The notes under the pieces: model-generated
What the model was told of the DNA's origin: nothing
What the model saw: the letters and a program-made list of their open reading frames with translations, nothing else
Database searches by the model: none
Position numbers and translations under genes: made by a program
DNA from: Lasiodiplodia sp. COLG20
Taxonomy: Eukaryota; Ascomycota; Dothideomycetes; Botryosphaeriales; Botryosphaeriaceae
Assembly: GCA_009801085.1 (NCBI GenBank)
Contig: VNWV01000045.1
Location: 23,571 to 87,570, forward strand
Length of the DNA stretch: 64,000 nt
Direction of reading: 5' to 3'
Part shown: one piece after another, positions 10,341 to 20,672 of the stretch
Layout of the letters: each line of letters opens with the position of its first letter
Position numbering within the stretch: the stretch's first letter is position 1

Positions 10341-11200
10341 CTACCCGGTCTCACGCCCGCAAACATGTGCGCCCCTCTCCGTCTCCGCCCCACCTTCCCA
10401 GCTTGGACCTGCAGTTGACTCGTTGGTGCCAGGAATTACTCGTGCGTCATGGCGGATGGATAAGGGCATCCGGATCGGACGCCTTTGGCTGGTGCCAGCA
10501 ACCACTTCAAGAGCAAGCTCGCGAGTGTGATGCGTCATCAGGGTTCGTTGGTGATTGAGGGCCAGGACGAGGCGTCTGGGGACGATGACGTGGGTCTGAG
10601 AAAGGTTGGTTACCTAATCGTGCTGGAGACGCCTGTCTCTGCTGACAGTGTTGATGGAGAACGCATTGCGACAGGACGTAGAATTGGAGCTTAGTGACAG
10701 CCATAGGCCGACGACTTATGAATACTTGTTTCCTTCTCGCCTTTTCTCGCGCCTGTTCATGTGCATTCTATTTATTCCCTTTTTGGCCAAGTGACCCAGA
10801 GAAATTTCACCGTGGCTAACTTCGACGTAGTAGCTGTCGTGCCGGTGTCAGCAGTTATAATCGTCAAGGGAAGGGAGGACGCCGACGCGGTTTTTGATGC
10901 TTCCTCTCGGGTAGCCTAATAATACACCACCCCCTCACTGCCATTACAGGTTGAGCCGGAGGAAACGACCACGAGGGGCGGGAGTCGAGATTCGTCTTTA
11001 GCTAGGGGACTGTCGGACTCCGACCTCGTCGTGTGGCACTACAACCAAGGTCATTCTTACATGCTGCTTATTGCGCTACCGCGTCATCTACCCTGCAGGG
11101 CATGACCATCTGCGGGTGCGCATTGCGTCAGGGGAGCATCCGGATCCGGGATGTTTGACGCCTCGCAACTCATCACCAACATACAATAAACCTCTTTCCC
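10341..11200. other. no gene recognised
   Basis: Short open frames only, with no motif and no splice pattern. It is part of the left repeat-rich flank. Confidence 0.3.
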
Positions 11201-11283
11201 CTCGCCTTCGCCATCGGCCTCTCTTTTGCGCATGATGCCGACGCGGGAGAGTAAAAGCATCATGCGCCGGTGGCGAAGGCGAG
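11201..11283. repeat. compound hairpin, 13-bp outer and 11-bp inner perfect arms
   Basis: CTCGCCTTCGCCA (11201-11213) pairs with 11271-11283, and GCGCATGATGC (11228-11238) pairs with 11257-11267, making a nested imperfect foldback. Confidence 0.8.
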
Positions 11284-11678
11284 GAGCAAGGAAATGTCGT
11301 CGGTAGCTTCTACGTAAGTGGACCCGAAGACTTCTCAACAGACAACTGTTGACTCGAGTGGCCTGCAGCGGATATTCACCTATGCCGACCGTGCTGTGCG
11401 GGCTCTCAATTGTCTCGCTTTCGTTGCGGCGCTTGGGAGCGGTAGTCCACTAGGATTAATTATTTGATCTTTGGAAAATTCGTGACAATCTTCAACAACT
11501 TTGTATTGAGTAGTTCTAGTCCTGCCGAGTTCGGATTAGAACTGTCCTGGTGGACGTGAGTATGCCGCCATCGCCGTGACAGGGCTTCTGCTGCTGAATC
11601 TTAACCGGATGGCCTGATTTTTGTCTACTTGTTTGCCGCCAAGTTCGTGCAAACCCCAATAGCTGCTGCTAGTACCTA

Positions 11679-12040
11679 GAGGAACTTGATGCTTAGGGCC
11701 TTGGTCGTAATCTCAGCGTCCGCCATCCGCACGACCAAGGCCCTAAGCATCAAGTTCCTCGAGTACACGCTTCGCCAAGATATGAGTTTCTTCGATAAGG
11801 ATGAGCTCAGCTCCATTTCCATTAATTTTCTTACCAACCACGGAATATCGGAGAGATTGGGCCTGCTCTTCCAGGGCCTATCAACTGTCACGACCTTGCA
11901 TTCTCCGTCCATCAGAAATTGACGCTGATCACAACCGCCCGTCATGAGGAAAAAGACTTCAGCACGGTCGACCCGGAGCGCATGAGCGACCAGGACATCT
12001 GGCCAAAGGTAGCGTCCCAGAGTAACGCAAAGAAAACGTA
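11679..12040 (+). pseudogene. ABC-transporter fragment headed by a 30-bp perfect inverted repeat
   Basis: The + frame from 11731 reads KALSIKFLEYTLRQ, then DMSFFD and GISERLGLLFQGLST. This is characteristic of the first transmembrane domain of fungal full-size ABC-B (MDR/Ste6-type) exporters. The frame breaks near 11920, and a later QKLTLIT continuation is out of frame. There is no nucleotide-binding domain. The coding bases 11731-11760 are repeated exactly in reverse complement at 11679-11708, a 22-nt loop away, so the 5' end is a foldback made of its own coding sequence. It is a dead fragment. Confidence 0.7.
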
Positions 12041-12095
12041 TCAATTCTTAAATTGCTAGCTACCTTGGCGTTCCAAAATGAGTCCACGCATGCCC

Positions 12096-13502
12096 CTACG
12101 AATAAAAGAGAACATTTCCTTCAAACAACCTCCGTGCCGTCCTGAGAACAACAGCCGACACGATCTCCGTGCCTTGAACACCGCAACTTTGTTCGATTTC
12201 GACGGCGAGAAGGCCACGTGCGTGCCCAATTCGAACGGTTTTCTTCTCCGCCTTGGGCTTGTTGCGACCCTGACCAGGTGACGGCGTCCTTTCAGGAGTG
12301 GGCAGTGTGGCGGCAGACATGATTCGGTTGGGCACAGTGCCGCTGGTAACTGCCGCAGCGCCTAGGCAGACTGCTCCAGTCAGTTGGAGACTTGGGTGCA
12401 GTTTTCCCATGCTGAATGCAGCAACGTGTAGGTCGGCCGTTGTGGAATCATCCCGGGAATCCCACAATGGCACTGCTGAGACGATGGCGACCTTCGGTGT
12501 ACCTTGAGTCACTGCTGCAGCCTTTGTGTCGGTAGATAGACCCATCATTACTGCACCCACCCTTCGAATGTTCTCGATGACGCGCAGGAATTCCAGAGAA
12601 TGCGGATCCTGTGACATGAACTTCCGGGGCAATGTTGAGGCGTCGATGAAAATAAATGGGTTAGCGGCGTCCACCAAGCTTGCTGTTACGGAAAGGTCTT
12701 GGCCTTCAAGGTGAATGACGTCCGTTGAGTTGCCGGTAGGAAGAAGAGATCCGGTCATGCTTCCAGAGGGCTCCAGAAATGCGACACGCACCATGCTCCC
12801 TGTACCCTTAACACCGTCAATTCTGAAATCGCCATCCTCTTTGTATTGTCCAAGTTCGTCAACGTCCACAGTGGCCACCAAAAGACGGGAAGTATTTGTG
12901 TTGAGAATCCGGATATCGACCTGCTGAGATATCAATATCGTAAAAGCTTTAATAAAGGCCACAATGCTTACAGTATCCTTCCCTTGCTCTACTCTTACCA
13001 TACCCTCGTCGAGAGCAAATGGTCCGACCCCGGCTGCCATGTTTCCGCAATTTCCGCTAAAGTCAACAGTTGTTTTTCCAACCCCCACCTGTCCAAAAGT
13101 ATACTCGACGTCGATTCCTGGCACAGTCGATTTTGCAACCACAGCCACCTTTGATGTTGTGGACGTAGCACCTCCTACGCCATCAATCTGCCTTGGGTCA
13201 CCGGCTGCTGAGCCCATCGCCGCAAGCAACGGTACGGTCCAATCTTCCATGCGAGATGGTAGATGTTCGCGCCGAACGAAAAGACCTTTCGAGGTTCCTG
13301 CCCTCATTAGAACGGCCGGAAGCCGCTGACGCCTTCGCTGTCTGTGCATCATAGCTGGTGCTGTATCCATGCTATGTTGAAGCAGGGTCTGCATAGAGCG
13401 CTGATGGAGTGCTGGTAATAGGATTTGCTTCAGGGAAATCGGGATAGAACGAGTAATAAAGCTGCTTGACCGCGATGGTAAAACACTGCTCCGCACAAAC
13501 AT
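12096..13502 (-). CDS. PrpF-family isomerase (aconitate / methylaconitate / oxalomesaconate type)
   Basis: One exon. I chose ATG 13502, giving 468 residues, because the first ~40 residues are then Arg/Ser-rich with no acidic residue, like a mitochondrial presequence; an upstream in-frame ATG at 13538 is possible. The body starts LPAVLMRAGTSKGLF and carries SGNCGNMAAGVGPFA, the PrpF signature with its conserved Cys, and ends with RIGHARG and RTARRLFEG. PrpF proteins shift double bonds in tricarboxylate-like substrates: 2-methylaconitate isomerase, 4-oxalomesaconate tautomerase, and the aconitate delta-isomerase of Ustilago itaconate synthesis. The neighbouring mitochondrial carrier, MFS transporter and regulator favour a tricarboxylate or aromatic-acid pathway. 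Two palindromic CCGCGG sites lie just upstream. Confidence 0.9.
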   Translation of the reverse strand: MFVRSSVLPSRSSSFITRSIPISLKQILLPALHQRSMQTLLQHSMDTAPAMMHRQRRRQRLPAVLMRAGTSKGLFVRREHLPSRMEDWTVPLLAAMGSAAGDPRQIDGVGGATSTTSKVAVVAKSTVPGIDVEYTFGQVGVGKTTVDFSGNCGNMAAGVGPFALDEGMVRVEQGKDTVSIVAFIKAFTILISQQVDIRILNTNTSRLLVATVDVDELGQYKEDGDFRIDGVKGTGSMVRVAFLEPSGSMTGSLLPTGNSTDVIHLEGQDLSVTASLVDAANPFIFIDASTLPRKFMSQDPHSLEFLRVIENIRRVGAVMMGLSTDTKAAAVTQGTPKVAIVSAVPLWDSRDDSTTADLHVAAFSMGKLHPSLQLTGAVCLGAAAVTSGTVPNRIMSAATLPTPERTPSPGQGRNKPKAEKKTVRIGHARGLLAVEIEQSCGVQGTEIVSAVVLRTARRLFEGNVLFYS

Positions 13503-13593
13503 GCTTACGAGTTGGAAACCAATGTATTTAACGGGCATATTTAAAGTACAAAGACCCACCTTCGCCAGAGTGTTTCTCTCTGTCGTAGTAGCA

Positions 13594-13642
13594 TCCCGCG
13601 GGAAAGACGGGAGCACTTCTGCACTTGGGCTCTCCCGCGGGA
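13594..13642. promoter_or_regulatory. two TCCCGCGGGA palindromes upstream of the PrpF gene
   Basis: Exact 10-bp palindromes TCCCGCGGGA occur at 13594-13603 and 13633-13642, 39 bp apart, about 90-140 bp upstream of the chosen ATG. Their CCG/CGG half-sites fit Zn2Cys6 binding, and the next gene encodes such a regulator. The core CCGCGG recurs in the promoters at 16355-16375 and 17799-17824. Binding is inferred. Confidence 0.5.
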
Positions 13643-13880
13643 AGCTATATTGTGGGGTAACTCGGCACGAAAATATTGTTTCTCGTGGCAACGTTGGCCC
13701 CATCAAAGAGACGGAAAGAATGACGAGATGACTACCGGAGACAATAAATATTATTTCAGGACTCCAATAGCGCAGAAAACATTTTGGGTAAAAAGAATAC
13801 TTTCGAGAAGGTCGTTGTGATTGCTCAGGTTGCAGCTATTCTTTATTTTGACATGGGATTGTCTCGTGTCAGATCTAGTT

Positions 13881-16262
13881 TTATTCTGGGAAAAAGAAGT
13901 TGTCCAGCGCGGAGCCGTTGAATCCAAAAAGCATGTCGTCTGTGGGGAAGTCATCCCGTCTGTGCTGCTGAACAATCTGAGCATCGAGACCAGCAGTGTT
14001 GCCAGAAGACACAATGTCCAAGAAATATGAAGGATCATTCAACAATTCCCCAGAAACGCCGGATGCTCTTTGGCCGGGAACAAAAGTCTCGAGTATTGCG
14101 TCAATGTCCAAAGCAAGAGAATGATCTGCAAGCGAATTCCTGTTCTCTTCCGGCTGTCCTGGTGGCCCATTGGCAGTGTCTGTATCAACGCGGATTTCAT
14201 CCCCAGTGTCAACGTCAGGGTGTGATTGCTGTGGAAGCACAACTCCAAGCCGTCTCATCAAATTCCTTATGACCAAATTTGCTCTTCGAACTGCCCAGTT
14301 TGTCTCTTGATTTTCCTCAAAAACGGCCAGGCACGTTCCAAGACTTGCATGTGCTTCAGATCCCGGCCCTTGCTTTGCCGCGATGCGAACGTGTATGGTA
14401 GCGCTGACGTACGTAGCGTACGATATCAGGTAAGGTGCCCTACGAATTGAGAACACCTTATCGTACGCCTGCAGAATCCTGACGAGTTGGGTGGCAGCAG
14501 TCGCACACTCCAAGAATGATGATCTGGCAAATGAGCGACTGTGCAAATGCCCACCTACAACGAACGGGCGATGTAGTAATATACGAAGGACATTGTACAT
14601 GGCCCTGCAGACGGTTGTTAACATCTGCGAATGAAGCCTGAGGAGCATGCTTACATCAAGGACAGCACGTGCGGGGGTGGCGTTTGCTCGGATTCGTTCA
14701 AAGGATCAAAATTCAGATGTGGCGGAAGGTCATGTTCCCAGCTTTGCAGGCGTTGTTGGAGACTCTCGAGCATTGTCGATAGTTCTGATGGATTCCTATC
14801 AAAGCTTCGTTCTGCATAGATGCAATTGAGAATATCGCTCATTATGATGGAAAGTTTGCACAGGGCGGCAAATGTGGAGACACTGTGTGCCGGATGGCCA
14901 GGGTAAGAGCACGAATTGTCCGGTGAGTACGCAAAAGGGAACCACTGCTCGAGCTCCTCGTAGGTATCAAGAAATAGGATCGGAACGCGGGTATCTGCTT
15001 CTTGCAGAGTCACTGGGCGGCCTTGATACAGACTTTGGATTCTGTCCACGACTAATGGCAGGCATCAGCGACGAAAAATGTCACACGTGCACGAACACAT
15101 ACCAAAAGCCCCCCAGAAAACACGGCGGCGGATTTCAAGATCCTCATCGGAGAATTTCCCTGGTTGGTCTGGAGAGTACACATGGATTCCGAGGTCGACT
15201 ATCATGCGGAAGGCAATTCCCGAGTACAACCAAGCGGCGCTCCTCTCATCACCAAGGGCAAAAAGCGAGTTTGTCATGACCAAAAGAGCCTGAATGGTTG
15301 TGACTTTACTGCAGTTGAGAGCAGGGCCAAGGAGCTCCTTCACTCGTTCCTTGAACCGCCAGCCAGAAGTCCTGACGTCCGTCGGGTCGCTGCGGACCTC
15401 AAGTCGAGGGCTGAATTTGGAGGCACCGAAGTAGATGGCATTGAGAAGGATTTTCGAGAAGTACGGCCCATTGCATGCCATGTCACGCATGAATGCAGGC
15501 CGGTACGTCAGAAGAAAAGAGTGGTGCTGTCTGTTCCAATGCAAGTGGAGCAGATGCTGCCCAAGGTCAGGGTCTACGCCATCGAAATCCAGCTTCCCGC
15601 GGGTGAAGTTGATGGCTTCCATTTGACCTACAGCGGCATTAGCGATGCTTTCTTCGCACCTGGGTGGAGTTCCCACGCTGCTTGGCAGCCTCGGCAACCA
15701 GGCCCGCCTCCACCCAAGCTCTTGGCCGGCGGGGGCTTCGCTCAGGTCGGTCGCCTTCTTGGGCGGTCTCGTCAAACAATGCGCTGGTGCGGCCATGGTA
15801 TGTTGAAATGCCGTTCGGCGACGACACGAGCCGGGAAAGAGAACCGGACGCAGGGGTACTATCAGACGGGAGCGAATGCCGCGTCTCGGTTAGACCCTCT
15901 GATTGCCGTGGCAGCGGACTGCGTGTTTGATCGGCAACGTGTGGCGAAGGTTGCTTCCCGCGGGAGCGCTTGCTGGGCCGCGGATGTTGGCTGTGGGTCA
16001 GTGCTTTCGGAACTTGTGAAGCTTTTCCGCAGTGTCTCCTCACCTTGCAGGTGCGCCTATGGGCTCATACACGCAGTCCCGATTGTACGTCTGGCAATTG
16101 ATGCACGCTGGACGAGTCGCGTTGCATTTGATCTGTACTCGTCGTTGGCTTTGGGCCGTTGAAACGGAAAGAGGACCGAACCTTTCGGGCACGGCAGAAC
16201 GAACACGCCTCAGACACGCGCGTTCTGCCTGAGCCTCCCCGGCGTCGATGCTGTGTTGCCAT
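13881..16262 (-). CDS. Zn2Cys6 transcription factor with fungal-specific TF domain
   Basis: Six exons (16262-16182, 16132-16044, 15990-15677, 15627-15103, 15051-14655, 14604-13881) with five 49-53-nt introns keep one frame and give 709 residues. The zinc cluster has Cys 20, 23, 30, 37, 40 and 47 in perfect C-X2-C-X6-C-X6-C-X2-C-X6-C spacing, with RARKIKC spanning the first splice. It is followed by TYHGRTSALFDE and a middle-homology domain (KLDFDGVDPDLG, HWNRQHHSFLLTYRP, RRVFWGAFVVDRIQSLYQG, ILLHRPFV). This resembles NirA/XlnR-type proteins, but I would not name an orthologue. It is a nuclear activator or repressor, divergently transcribed from the mitochondrial carrier, and probably controls the 12-22 kb cluster through CCGCGG sites. 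Confidence 0.93.
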
Positions 16263-16440
16263 GGCACGAGGGTTGCGGGTGAGCGGGAGGGGAAGGTGGA
16301 GAAGGTGAAGAAAAAGACGGGCCGCGAGCTTTGAGAACGGGAAGGCCGGACGGGCCGCGGAAGCTGACCCCGCGGCTGCGCCTCATGACTAATATATCAC
16401 CGTGGACATTATCCGCTCTGGCTGAGCTGCCAAGCACACC
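16263..16440. promoter_or_regulatory. bidirectional promoter with two CCGCGG palindromes
   Basis: Only 178 bp separate the regulator start (16262, minus) from the carrier start (16441, plus). CCGCGG occurs at 16355-16360 and 16370-16375. Autoregulation by the adjacent Zn2Cys6 protein is a reasonable inference. Confidence 0.5.
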
Positions 16441-17497
16441 ATGTCCGCCCAAGTTCAAACCAACCCTGTTGCTGCCCCGGAAAAGGCCCTTTCTGCAAAA
16501 AATGTGCCCTCTATCTCACCTTTGACTTCTTTAGTTGCGGGAGGAATCGCTGGCAGTGTTGAAGCTGCGCTAACTGTAAGTGGTCCTTGAAAATCTGGAG
16601 ATTGTCCTCTCATCCGTAGTCCTCAAGTATCCGTTCGAATTTGCGAAAACGCGGGCACAACTGAGCAGCTCAACGTCCTCCCGCAACCCCTTTGCGGTCC
16701 TCATTCAGACTGCGCGCAATGATGGCGTATCTGCGATATACACTGGCTGCACAGCTCTAATTCTCGTAAGTCAATTCCATTCGTTAACTTCCGAACCTAC
16801 TTTTTTTCTCACTCCATCAGGGGACAGCATTGAAGGCAGGCGTCCGTTTCCTGTCTTACGATTCAATCAAGCGCATCCTTGCCGACGAGAGTGGCAGGCT
16901 CAGCCCCTCGCGTGGCCTTTTTGCCGGCATGTTCGCTGGTTGTGTCGAGAGTGTAATAGCAGTGACGCCAACTGAGCGGATCAAAACGGCGCTGTAAGTG
17001 CATGCCTTTTGACGGATTGAACCTTCTTTTACTTACTATACTTCAGCATCGATGACCAGCGAGGAGCAAGACGTTTCCAAAGTGCTCTGCATGGTGCCAG
17101 GACCTTTGTGGCTGAGCGTGGTTTCCGCGAGCTATATCGTGGGCTGGTCCCCACCACCGTGAAGCAGTCGGCAACCTCCGCAGTACGCATGGGCTCATAC
17201 AACATTATCAAGGAGAAAATCGGACGTTATGAGCCACTCAATCAGACTATTGCTTCGTTCACGGCTGGAGCTCTAGCTGGCACCATCACCGTATACGCGA
17301 CGCAGCCATTTGACACAGTCAAAACACGCTCACAGAGTACAGGAGGGGCCACTATCTCTGATGCACTCCGAGGAATCTATCTGTCAAGCGGTGTGCGCGG
17401 CTTTTGGAGTGGAAGTACGATGCGTTTGGGAAGACTCATGCTCAGTGGTGGAATTGTCTTCGCTGTATATGAGAAGGTCGTAAGCCTTTTATCATAG
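16441..17497 (+). CDS. mitochondrial tricarboxylate (citrate)-type carrier
   Basis: Four exons (16441-16575, 16628-16765, 16821-16993, 17047-17497) give 298 residues, the usual size of a mitochondrial carrier. The first intron would end in AAG, a less common acceptor, but it is required to restore YPFEFAK. The three repeats each carry the PX[DE]XX[KR] signature: YPFEFAKTR, TPTERIKTALIDD and QPFDTVKTR. The second and third are typical of the citrate/tricarboxylate (CTP1/Mtt) branch. It should exchange citrate, cis-aconitate or related acids across the inner mitochondrial membrane. Next to a PrpF isomerase and an MFS transporter it recalls the mitochondrial-carrier genes of itaconate clusters (MttA, Mtt1). 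Confidence 0.9.
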
Positions 17498-18045
17498 ACT
17501 GCAGTTTCACGTCATCCGACCGGTCTATGTTTAATATGAATACAACTGAAATGATCATTGCAAATTGCCAAAGTCTATCCTGGAGAAAATGTGCTATGCC
17601 GTACGTTTGAATGGAAAATTTCCCCATGGAAGTTTCGGATGCCCGCAACTCGGATAAATGTCTATCATCAACTGTGGCCCGTCTTGTTAAACGCGTCGTC
17701 ATAGTGCTCTGGAAGTGCATGAGGCAACTAGTATCTGTGGTGTTGAGCGTGAAGTTCCCCAGAATCATTGCGACTGGACTGCTACGCCGCATGCTCATCC
17801 GCGGGAAAGCCTGGACACCCGCGGGAAGGATTTCCTCCACAATCCCAACCCGTTACCAAGACGAGCCACTTAGTTCGACATTTACCGACCCCGCGTTCCC
17901 AGATTCTTGCCCCGCATCGGCTTCTTGTCCAAGTTCTGGAATATTTATAGGGTCACCTGGATATAATTTTCTACACTTTTTGAGGTATGCTTGCACGGTC
18001 AATTCATCTCTGCAACGCGTAGCCATTTTCTCACGCACTCTCAAC
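17498..18045. promoter_or_regulatory. intergenic region with two CCGCGG sites upstream of the MFS gene
   Basis: TCCGCGGGA at 17798-17806 and CCCGCGGGAA at 17818-17827 lie about 220-250 bp before the MFS start. This repeats the paired arrangement seen before the PrpF and regulator/carrier genes. An open frame from about 17611 across the region shows no family features. Confidence 0.5.
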
Positions 18046-19772
18046 ATGACCGACAAGGCCGATCCACCTTCCGGAGAGATGGACGAGAAGAGTATTCAGG
18101 TGCTTCATCAAGAGACCAAGCCAAACGACCTTACGCTCGCCGAGAAGATTCAGGCCCGATACGAAACTTTACGAGGATTGTCGAAATCGGAGATGGACGC
18201 ACTGAATCGTCAAGTGCGGAGGAAGCTTGATTGGAGACTCATGCCATGCATCACTCTAATGTTTCTCATGAAGTAAGTACTTCGGCGAACTACGTCTTGT
18301 ACACGGCAGATTGCTTACAACATTCAGTTATCTGGATCGCATAAATGTGTCCAACGCCCGCCTCGCAGGGCTGCAAGAAGATCTGCACATGTCAGACACT
18401 GTTTGGAACACGGGTATATCGACATTCTATGTTGGCTACCTCGTTGGGCAATTGCCCGGTAACTTGTGGCTAGCAAAGTCCAATCCAGGCAAGGTGCTTC
18501 CGACAATGGCGCTTGCCTGGAGTGTTGCTACCATATGTATGCCAGCAGTCACAAGGTAAGCTGCCTGCCACCACATTTGGGCCCAGAACAACAGCCAACT
18601 AAATCTGTTCATAGCGGTGCTGGATTTGCTTTATGTCGGTTCGCGACGGGGCTTGCTGAAGCTCCATTCTTTCCAGGAATTACACTGAGTAAGACGGCTG
18701 TCTCCTTGCTTTGTAGCTACCTTTGCATAAATGCTGATTCCTCTAGTGACGTCTTCATGGTACAACAAAGAAGAGAATCCAACTCGAATGGCCATATGGC
18801 ATGCCGGAAATACCATCTCGAACATCATCTCCGGCTTCCTCGCTGCTGGTATTTTGATGAACATGGAGAACACTCTTGGTCTTCACTCATGGCAGTGGAT
18901 GTTCATCATTGAAGGCGGTGCCTCAATCTTGGTCGCTCTGTCTGGATTCTTGCTCTTGCCTGACTGGCCGCACAACACAAAGTGGCTGAGCGAACAGGAG
19001 AAGGAGATGGCTCAGTACAGAATGCGGTTGTCAAATGGTGACCAGGATGAATCCCAGGGTGGAACTTGGGCTGGAGTCAAAGATGCTGTCAGAGACCCAT
19101 TCACGTGGTACTTTTGCGGCATGCATTTTGCTCTGATAACGGCACAGAGCTTTAAGGATTTTCTCCCTTCTGTAAGACTCTCAGGCATGACTCGTCTACG
19201 CATTAGTACTGACTGTGAATCAGATCATTGAAACGTTCGGATTCGACACTCTCAAGACATACTTGGTGCAAGCACCGCCTTATGCCATTGCATATGGAGT
19301 TGCGTGTCTACTTGCCTGGACATCTGGCCGCATGCAAGAGTCTTGCTGGCACATTGTGGTTCCTATCGGCCTCAGTGCTGTCGGGACTGCGGTTCTGATC
19401 TCATCCCTCAATGTCGGCGCTCGGTACTTTGGCATCATTTTGCTTATCAGCGGAACTTACTCGGGACTCAACCTCCAGCTATCCTGGGAAACGACACTTG
19501 TGCCCGCACCGAGGAGCAAGAAGGCAGCTCTCATCGCGATTGCGAACTGCATTAGCCAGACCAGCCATTGGTTCAGCCCTTACTTCTTCCCAACTTCACA
19601 GGAGCCGTACTACCGCCTTGGCGGTGGGTTGATTTTGTTCGGCTGCTTGGCCACTGCAGTACTCTCATTCTTGATTAAGCTACGTGCCAAGAAACTCAAC
19701 AGATTACTCGACGAGGCTGAAGGATGGTCAGAGCATTCCGAGGGCGAGCGTGGCTGGAGATTCAGTTACTAG
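18046..19772 (+). CDS. MFS transporter, anion:cation symporter (Dal5/allantoate permease-like)
   Basis: Five exons (18046-18272, 18328-18555, 18615-18688, 18747-19171, 19224-19772) with phases 2, 2, 1 and 0 match and give 500 residues. The hydrophilic N-terminus ends in RRKLDWRLMPC, then NYLDRINVSNARLAGL, SSWYNKEEN, LPDWPHNTKWLSEQEK and YSGLNLQLSW follow, all standard for the ACS family (Dal5, Tna1, Vht1 type). It is a plasma-membrane carrier for an organic anion. Within this cluster it could import or export a carboxylic acid; ACS members are mostly importers. The substrate cannot be read from sequence. Confidence 0.92.
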
Positions 19773-19774
19773 AA

Positions 19775-19875
19775 AAGGTTCAGAGAAACTCTGCCTCAGC
19801 CAGCTTTTGAAATGCCTCGAGTCTTAGGATGTTGAAGTCCGCCGTAAGCAACGTGACAGGGTTTCTCTGAACCTT
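19775..19875. terminator. 15-bp inverted repeat just after the MFS stop codon
   Basis: AAGGTTCAGAGAAAC (19775-19789) is exactly reverse-complemented at 19861-19875, with a 71-nt loop, starting three bases after the stop codon. It could form a stable 3'UTR stem. A terminator role is only a guess. Confidence 0.4.
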
Positions 19876-20672
19876 GAGCTAGTCGTACTCGATCATGACA
19901 TTACCCGTCACAATTGAGTCGAAACGTCCTTCACCCCAACGTCGGTGAACATTGAATAGCACAGCTAATGGAACCACACACGAAGAAGAATTGGAGGGAA
20001 ACTTTGATGCCAGGCGCTCCGACATGGCGCCTTTCAAGAAGCGGTTCTGCGTAACAGGACTGGAGAAGTCAAATTTGGGCGGTATTCCCAGAGGTCAAAC
20101 ATTAGTTAATTCATAGTATACGTTCACGACTAATTTCGCCATCTATTTATTGTTCACGAATTCAGAAGCAGACAATTCAAAATCCTGAAGCTGCTGCGAG
20201 GCTACAAAGGAAGGATTCTCACGTGTGAAATATTCTTGCTGTACCCCTTTTGACTTTTGATATTTGTATCGGATTGTTCGTGATACCTCCGACAGTGCGG
20301 TTCTTTGCCATGCCGAGAACTGCCCACTGTAACTGTACATAGCTGCGGGCATATTACAAATCTCTCCAACGTCTTGGAGACACGTCCGTGGAATTGCCTC
20401 TGGTCTAAGTGGCGGAAACTCCTTTAGAGTTTCGGAAGAACGCAAATGCCCTGGGGATCCCCTGCATCGCCCTGTTCGCTCTTTTCGCTTTATTCGCGTT
20501 ATTCGCTCTATTGACCGAGGGACTTGAATGCTATGCAGAATTATCTTCATTCCGGTATTCCGGCCATCGAGTTTAAATAAGTGGGAAAGTAGCCACATCT
20601 TCTCATCCGTGCCGAACAACTTTTCAATCGTTCTTGATCTCAAGACCCGATCTCTCCAGCAAGACAACAGTC
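19876..20672. other. intergenic, promoter region of the FAD monooxygenase
   Basis: Holds imperfect TTCGCTTTATTCGC-like repeats at about 20475-20515. A minus-strand open frame at 20143-20667 has no recognisable domain and overlaps the likely promoter. No CCGCGG site is seen here, unlike the other promoters of the cluster. Confidence 0.4.

Noticed and set aside
15953..15968. CCCGCGGGA site inside the regulator gene
   Set aside because: Lies within coding exon 3 rather than a promoter; probably chance, not counted with the promoter pairs.
15164..16162. 332-codon plus-strand frame
   Set aside because: Antisense of the six-exon Zn2Cys6 gene, whose splicing restores a complete zinc cluster and regulatory domain.
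20143..20667. 174-codon minus-strand frame upstream of the FAD monooxygenase
   Set aside because: No recognised motif, overlaps the likely promoter and includes simple TTCGC repeats; no splice or homology support.
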